Below, in pieces: positions 57,351 through 64,000 of a stretch of DNA of 64,000 nucleotides (the stretch's first letter is position 1; every line of letters starts with the position of its first letter). The translations under genes were made by a program, and so were the position numbers. The notes under the pieces were generated by a model. The model made no database searches. It was not told the origin of the DNA and was given only the letters and a program-made list of their open reading frames with translations. This DNA comes from Panicum virgatum. Taxonomy: Eukaryota > Streptophyta > Magnoliopsida > Poales > Poaceae. The stretch is taken from assembly GCF_016808335.1 (NCBI RefSeq), contig NC_053150.1:46899607-46963606 (forward strand), in the 5' to 3' direction.

Positions 57351-60300
57351 ATGGCTTCCCGAAGCGTTATGAGGGCCTCCCGCATTCGGAACCCTCTGGT
57401 CGCTGATGTGGGAATGCAGCCGAATGGACAAAACTCTCCTCAGGATGAACAAGAAGTGAGCCAGAAACGGGGAGAAAATCAAGAAGTGCCACTGCCACTA
57501 CCTCCACCCCTCGGAGACCTGGCACAAATAATCCACAATCAGACCCTCATCCTAGAAACACTGGCCAATGCCCTTGTCAACAGGCAGCCCCGAGGACAAA
57601 CCATGAATGACAAGCTGACGGCTTTTCTGAGGACCAAGCCACCCACCTTTGCTGGATCCAGCAACCCTTTGGATGCAGATGACTGGCTGCGTGTGATCCA
57701 GAGGAAGCTTGAGCCGTTTAAGTGCCAGGATCGAGATAAAGTTCTGCTGGCAGCACATCAACTCACTGGGTCTGCCTTAGCCTGGTGGGAAAATTACTGC
57801 GTTGCTGCCAAGGATGCCTCCACCATCACTTGGAATGAATTTGTGAAGGAGTTCCGCTGCTACCATATCCCCTCGACCACCATGAAGTGCAAGGCGGATG
57901 AATTCCGCGCACTTCAGCAAGGGAGTATGTCGGTGGAAGAGTATACACACCAGTTTATGGAGCTGGCTCGCTATGCACCAGAAGAAGTGGACGACGACAA
58001 GAAGAAGCAGGATATGTTCAAGAAGGAACTAAACCCAGAACTCAGGACCCTGCTCACCCCTCAGATCTATTCTGATTTCAACACTTTGATGAACAAGGCA
58101 ATCCTCATAGAGAAGGCCAAGGCTGATGAAAGAAAGGATAACAAGCGCAAGTTCCTGGAGAGCAAGTCTCGCCAGCAGGATCGTTTCCAGAAGCCCAGAA
58201 GCTTCAGCTACAACGCACCAAGGTCCCAAGCCCCAATGCAGTACAGGACTCAGTCTCAAGTGACAGGACCATGGGCCCCTAACACCCAGCCCAGAAGCCA
58301 GAACACCATGAGGGCCCCGCAGAGTAATGTAATCCAGGTCACCACCAATAATAGCAATGTGAGGGCTTGCTTCAACTGCCGAGAGATGGGACATTTTATC
58401 GCCGACTGCCTCTATGCCAAGAACAAGCCAGCTATGTCAGCCTTCTCTAATACAGTGAATGGACCAAGGCCAGTCCTGACCGGTGCCATCCGAGTGCCCA
58501 TCCGCAACAACAGCAACGCCAACAACAACAGTCAGCAGATGAGGCAGCCCCAGCAGTCGTTTGGACGAGCCCGCGTCAACCATATCATCACACAGGAGGC
58601 TCAAGGAGCTCAGGGCGTAGTACTCGGTGAGTACCTAGTCAGCTCAGCCCTTGCAACAGTGTTATTTGATTCTGGAGCATCACACTCATTCATATCCTCG
58701 AGTTTTGTGGAAAAGCACAAAATACCTACAGTACTACTAAAGACACCCCTATTAACCCGGACGCCTGGAGGTGACATCAAGTGTCAACTAGATTGTCTAT
58801 GGGTAAGGATCAACTTAAGTGGGGTAGAATTTTTAGCAGACTTAGTAGTACTAAAGTCCAAGGGGATAGACGTGATCCTTGGAATGGACTGGCTAAGCCG
58901 ACACAATGGCCTCATAGGATGTACTGACAAGGTGGTACACCTCACGAACCCGGAAGGAGTCCGAGTGACCTGTCATACCCGGGAGAGTGGAGCAAACCCG
59001 ATGGTGTTTAGAATGGAAGCCAAGTCCTTGGAAGAAGTCCCAATAGTGAATGAATACCCAGATGTCTTTCCTGAAGAACTCCCCGATATGCCACCAGATA
59101 GGGATGTAGAGTTTGTTATTGACCTTGTCCCTGGAACCGCCCCTATAGCCAAGAGACCCTATAGGATGGCAGCCTCTGAGTTAGCAGAATTAAAGAAACA
59201 GCTGGAAGAACTACAACGAATTGGCTTCATCAGGCCAAGTTCGTCTCCTTGGGGAGCCCCGGTTCTATTTGTCAAGAAGAAGGACGGAAGTATGAGGTTA
59301 TGTGTAGACTACCGGGCGCTAAACGAAGTCACTATTAAGAACAAGTACCCCCTTCCCAGGATCGATGATCTTTTTGATCAGTTAAAAGGAGCCAAGTACT
59401 TCTCCAAGGTCGATCTGAGGTCCGGATATTTTCAGCTCAAGATTAGGGAGAGCGACATCCCAAAAACAGCCTTTGTCACCCGATATGGGCAGTTTGAGTT
59501 CACAGTGATGTCTTTTGGGCTGACAAATGCACCTGCATATTTTTATGAATCTCATGAACAAGGTGTTTATGGACGAGTTAGATAAGTTTGTCGTAGTCTT
59601 CATCGACGACATACTTATTTACTCGAAGAGTATCCAGGAGCACGAACAACACTTGAGGGTAGTTTTAGAAAAGCTGAGAGTGCATAGGCTATACGCCAAA
59701 TTCAGCAGGTGTGAATTCTGGCTGGAGAAGGTAGCCTTCCTTGGTCATATTCTAACCGCGGAAGGAGTAGCAGTGGATCCCGAAAAGGTCGAAGCAGTCT
59801 CCAACTGGCAGCAACCAACCAACGTCAGTGAGATCAGAAGTTTTCTCGAATTAGCAGGGTATTATCGAAGATTCATTGAAGGATTTTCCAAGATAGCTCG
59901 GCCCATGATAGAACTACTCAAGAAGGAGAAGAAATTCACCTGGATGGTGCCGTGTGAAAGGAGTTTCTAGGAATTGAAGCAAAGACTGACGACCGCTCCA
60001 GTACTAACCCTACCAGATATTCATCGGGATTTTGTCATCTATTGTGATGCATCCCGACAAGGATTGGGTTGTGTGCTGATGCAAGACGGGAAAGTAGTTG
60101 CATATGCTTCCCGCCAGCTCAGGTCTCATGAGTAGAACTACCCGACCCATGATTTGGAACTTGCAGCCGTAGTGCACGCACTTAAAATTTGGAGGCATTA
60201 TTTGATTGGAAATAAGTGCGAAATCTATACCGACCACAAGAGCCTGAAGTACATTTTCACCCAGCTGGATTTGAACTTAAGGCAGAGAAGATGGCTGAAA

Positions 60301-62031
60301 TTGGTCAAAGATTATAATTTGGAAATCCATTATCACCCTGGTAAAGCAAATGTAGTAGCTGATGCCCTAAGTCGGAAATCCTACGGTCCCAAAGATGAGC
60401 ATTTACGAGAGGAAATGACACGATTAAACGTGCACATTGTCCCTCGAGGCTCCAGCCAAGTACTGAACATTCAATCCACTCTAGAAGAAAGAATCAGGAA
60501 AGCCCAAAGATCGGACAAGGGACTGATGGAAATCCGGAGGCAGACCGGAGAAAATAAGGCCCCAGACTTTAGAGTGGATAATAGGGGAATGTTATGGTAT
60601 AAAGATAGAATTTGTGTGCCCCAGAAAGGAGATTTCAGGCAAATAATCATGGATGAAGCCCACAACTCAGCCTACTCCATTCACCCAGGATCCACCAAAA
60701 TGTATATGGATTTAAAACAGAAATACTGGTGGAATGGGATGAAGGCGGATATTGCGCGGTTTGTCGCTCGTTGTGATATTTGCCAAAGGATCAAAGCTGA
60801 ACACCAAAAGCCGGCAGGATTGTTGCAACCCCTACCCATCCCGGTTTGGAAATGGGATGAAATAGGAATGGATTTTGTAGTGGGATTGCCCAGAACCCAG
60901 AAAGGACACGATTCCATATGGGTAATAGTGGACCGACTCACTAAAGCGGCTCACTTCATACCTGTACGGACCAACTACGGCGGAGATAAGCTAGCCAAGC
61001 TCTATGTGGAAAATATAGTGAAATTGCATGGTGTGCCCAGTCGAATTGTTTCAGATAGAGGGGCCCAGTTCACCTCTAGATTTTGGAAGAGTTTGCATAA
61101 AGCCATGGGCACCAAGCTAGACTTTAGCTCTGCTTATCACCCACAGACAGACGGACAGACAGAAAGGGTGAATCAGATTATGGAAGATATGTTGAGAGCA
61201 TGTGTCCTCACTTACGGCAAAGATTGGGAACAGAGTTTATCCTATGCCGAGTTCTCATACGACAACGGGTATCAAGCAAGCTTGGGCATGTCGCCGTTCG
61301 AAGCTCTCTACGGAAGGAAATGCAGAACCCCTCTGATGTGGTCAGAAATTGGAGAACGTGCCCTAGTCGGGCCCGCCCTCATAAAGGAAGCAGAAGAAAG
61401 AGTTGCCGAGATTAGAGAAAAGCTGAAAGCAGCCCAGTCCCGACAGAAGAGCTACACCGACAAGAAAAGACGGGAAATAAGTTTCAGCCCAGGAGATTTC
61501 GTGTATCTCAAGGTGTCACCCATTTGAGGGACCCGAAGATTTCAGGTACAAGGGAAGCTGGCCCCTCGGTACATTGGACCATACCAAGTCCTGAAGAAAG
61601 TCGGAGCAGTAGCATACCGTCTGGAGCTACCAGAAGAGATGTCGGATATACACCCAGTATTCCATGTCTCGCAATTGAGAAGGTGTTTGAGGGTACCCGA
61701 GGCAGAGCATGTGCCAATAGAAATGATAGATCTACAGCCAGACCTGCGATAACAGGAGGTACCGGTCAAGATTCTAGACACGGTCACTAGGAGAACCAGA
61801 AACTCCCAAGTGCGGATATGCAGAGTCCAGTGGAGCAGACACGGGGTAGAAGAAGCGATGTGGGAACGCGAAGACGCTCTGAAGAAGGAGTTTCCCCACC
61901 TCTTTAGGAACCAACCGAATCTCGAGGATGAGATTCATTTTAACTGGGGTAGGTTTGTGACATCCCGAAAAAAATACACCAAAAATAAAACACACGCTAG
62001 TCTTTGTTTTGTCGAAACCTTTCATCGTTGA
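57351..62031 (+). pseudogene. gag-pol polyprotein with chromodomain-like tail, broken
   Basis: ATG 57351 follows ccaatttacag. Gag core near 57650-58070 is followed by the zinc knuckle [14 protein letters not shown] (58369-58410). PR has FDSGASH at about 58665; RT starts at about 59050 and has FIDDIL at about 59599. A one-base change in the T run at 59540-59544 shifts the frame. TAG at 59968 and 60133 interrupt the RNase H region. IN has an HHCC finger (about 60655-60785), then MDFVVG, SDRGAQF and the QTERVNQ helix. TGA 61525 and TAA 61750 fall in the tail. A chromodomain-like segment (about 61755-61905: KILDTVTRR...VQWSRHGVEEAMWERE) follows, and the frame continues through the polypurine tract into the 3' LTR. 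Confidence 0.9.
61943..61955 (+). other. Polypurine tract
   Basis: ctggggtaggtt immediately precedes the 3' LTR tip tgtgaca at 61956. The position is right for plus-strand priming, although the tract is short and interrupted by pyrimidines. Confidence 0.5.
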
Positions 62032-64000
62032 GCTCGATCCCTTCCTAAATTGTTTCCCGCCTGATCTCCCGATACCCTGAAGAACCGAGCCTGATATCTA
62101 AATCTCCCGCTATCCCATCTCCGTTTTAGCCCTTGTCCCACACGTCACGCGCGACCGGCGCGCGTGCGCGACCGGCCACGGTCGGCACCGCAAATCCCGC
62201 CCCATCTCTTTCTTTTTCTCTCCCTCTCTCCCTTCTTTTTCTTTTTTTTTCTCTTTTCCATTTTTCCTCCCTTTTTCTTTTTCCTCCTCCTCCCTTCCCT
62301 CTCTTCTTCCTCCCTGCTCTCTGCCGCGCGCCGCACCCCGCCCCGCTCGGCCATGACCACGCGCCGCGTTGCTGCGCCCACTGGCCCGCCGCGCCACGCG
62401 CCCCGCGCACGCCGCTCCTGCCCCGCACACTGCGCACCTGAGCACCGCCGCTGCCCGCGCCGCGGCACACGCGCACGACCGCCGAGCCGCGACGTCGCCA
62501 CACGCGCGCTCATGCACGCACACGGGCTTGCCACTGTATGGCCGCACCGCCTGCCGTGGCGCCGCTGCGTGCCCCGCCGAGCCAGTCCACGCACGTGGAC
62601 CGCGTGCCCGGAGCGCTGCCGCGCCGCCCGCCACTGCCAGGCTGCCCGCACGCGCACGCCGCGGCCTCGCCGCCCGCGCCACCTCGCTGCGCCCCGCCCC
62701 GCTCAGCGCCGCTTGCGCGCACGCGCACACGGAGCACCGGGCTGTGGCGAACGCGCCAGGCCGCAACGCTGGGAGCTCCGCCGAGCCCACGTGCGTGCCT
62801 GGCCGCGCCGCGCGTCGCCCGCCGCTGCCCTGTCCGGCCGCACAGCGCGGCACTGCTCGCCGCCTCGACACCCGCGCTACCGCCGCACACCACTCCGCGA
62901 CGAACGGACGGGGCCGGAGCGCCATTACTACGACCCGTGCTGCTCGCCGGCCGCCTCACCCACCCTTACCTACCCCGCTCCGCCTCGCCGACCTAGCACG
63001 CCTATAAAAGGGGCGCCGGCGCCGCTCCTCCACACCCCAAGCCGCCACAGCCACCGCCGCCTCCCCTCCTCAGTGCCAGAGCCGCCGCCACGCTCCATTA
63101 GCGTCGCCGCTGCCAGCCCGAGATGCCCCGCTCCCTCGCCGCGCCCCAGGCCGAGGTGAGCCGGGGAATCGAATCCCCACACCCCCTAGCCCCCTTTCCC
63201 CCTCACCCCCGGCCGCCGCCGTGGTCCAGAACGGCCGAATCGGCCGCCGCCGACGCACGGGGGGCGCCTCCCCTATTTCCCGTGGAGGAGGGAGGAAGGG
63301 GATGGCAATTTTGCCAATAGCCCCCCACTTCCCTCTATTACTTAAAGGGCCCTTCCACTTATTGTTTTTATTCAAAAAGACACCTGCCCTTTACTCTATT
63401 TTCAAAATAAACCCTTTCCACATATAAACAAAATTCTAAATACATCCTAAGACCTTTCCAGAATAACCCAGATATTTCCAAAAATTACAACCAGGCCCCT
63501 ACCTCCAGATTAATTACAACTAGGCCCTTGACCCCTTATCCGACCCACGAACCTTTATAAAATCTATTATTTTATGCACCAAACGAACTCTGATCGGCCC
63601 GAAACTTTACCACGCCTTTCTTTACCTAGTTTCGGCAATGCTATTAGGAAACCACATGAAAACACTACTCTAAACTCCGTATCTTAATCATTCCCGATTC
63701 GAGCTCAACGATAAAACTTTTATTTCCTTTTCTTGATTATGTGTTTGTTTGTGCGTGTCGTAGACCACGGTGTGAACGAAGGAGAGCCCGTTGATAAGCA
63801 GTGCTGCGAGCCCGTGAACGAGGACCAGCTTCGCGACCCCGAGCCCGAAGGACAGTGCTTCGACCAGGATCTCCCCGAAGGCTTCGAAGACGGCAAGTTC
63901 AATCCCGCCCTTTGATGCATGCTTTTGTCCTAGCTTTTTATAAACACGACCCATTGACCTAGTTTAGAAAATTGCATGTATTTTGCTTGCTGAAAACACG
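61956..64000 (+). repeat. 3' LTR of the chromodomain-type element (partial)
   Basis: It is collinear with 51754-53735 and runs off the window end. It contains the same TATA box (63003-63009), donor (63151-63159) and acidic small ORF (63772-63915, with CAG retained but the first codon GTG). It has an extra GC-rich segment at about 62134-62197 compared with the 5' LTR. Confidence 0.9.

Larger units (their letters stand above)
51754..64000 (+). mobile_element. Chromodomain-type (Tekay-like) Ty3/gypsy retrotransposon with two accessory ORFs; runs off the window
   Basis: It comprises a 5' LTR (51754-55041), initiator-Met-type primer-binding site, two accessory ORFs, gag-pol with chromodomain-like C-terminus, a polypurine tract and a 3' LTR (from 61956). 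LTRs of 3.3 kb, TGTGACATCC tips and the PBS tggtatcagagcc fit the Tekay/Del group. It lies inside the 3' region of the Tat element and is therefore younger. The LTRs differ by many substitutions and by indels, including about 45-65 bp near 62130-62200, so it is not a recent insertion. Confidence 0.9.

Overview
The window looks like nuclear DNA of a grass (Poaceae, probably a panicoid such as the Sorghum/Panicum/Setaria group; species not determinable from sequence alone). The evidence is GC-rich first exons, GT-AG introns, a typical grass mixture of hAT, PIF/Harbinger and fold-back MITEs, two grass-type SINEs, and Tat-lineage and chromodomain (Tekay-like) Ty3/gypsy elements. Most of the 64 kb is transposon. 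Only two host genes are well supported.

Layout. 1-3194 is a broken tandem duplicate of the 5' end of a host gene (exon 1 at 209-364 plus part of intron 1), followed by Harbinger and CACTA-like debris. 3195-12956 is the insertion-filled upstream region of the full gene copy. It holds a fold-back element (3258-8098) carrying a SINE and a 3.2-kb solo LTR, then a 4.57-kb hAT element whose split transposase gene has one internal stop codon. 13294-22986 is the host gene: nine exons, about 710 aa, with an N-terminal PWI-like region, a long charged middle and a C-terminal RRM. Its introns hold a 949-bp MITE, a 5'-truncated RTE LINE and a 573-bp inverted-repeat MITE. 23000-43151 is intergenic except for an intronless A20/AN1 zinc-finger stress-associated protein gene (29587-30093). 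It carries at least eleven short DNA transposons, most with readable target-site duplications. Notable are a Ds-like element filled with a 146-bp tandem repeat (35111-36382) and a composite hAT that has carried off a DUF26 gene fragment (36560-39533).

43152-51753 is a degenerate Tat-lineage Ty3/gypsy element: 5' LTR, gag, PR-RT-RH-second RH-IN, and an antisense ORF near its 3' end. Its 3' LTR is not seen, because a second element is inserted at 51754. That element (51754 to beyond 64000) is a chromodomain-type gypsy with 3.3-kb LTRs. Between its primer-binding site and gag lie two paralogous accessory ORFs (55183-56052 and 56204-57064). These two ORFs and gag each begin directly after a splice-acceptor-like CAG followed by ATGGCT, and a strong splice donor is conserved in both LTRs just downstream of the TATA box. 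The simplest reading is that one LTR leader is spliced alternatively to three start codons. This is the most interesting candidate system in the window.

A window-wide pattern is that most internal stops in transposon genes are TAG at positions where glutamine (CAG) is expected. This fits C-to-T decay at methylated CHG sites. In one case the two LTRs of a single element show CAG and TAG side by side. No tRNA, rRNA or CRISPR was found. All transposon boundaries were read by eye from terminal repeats and target-site duplications.
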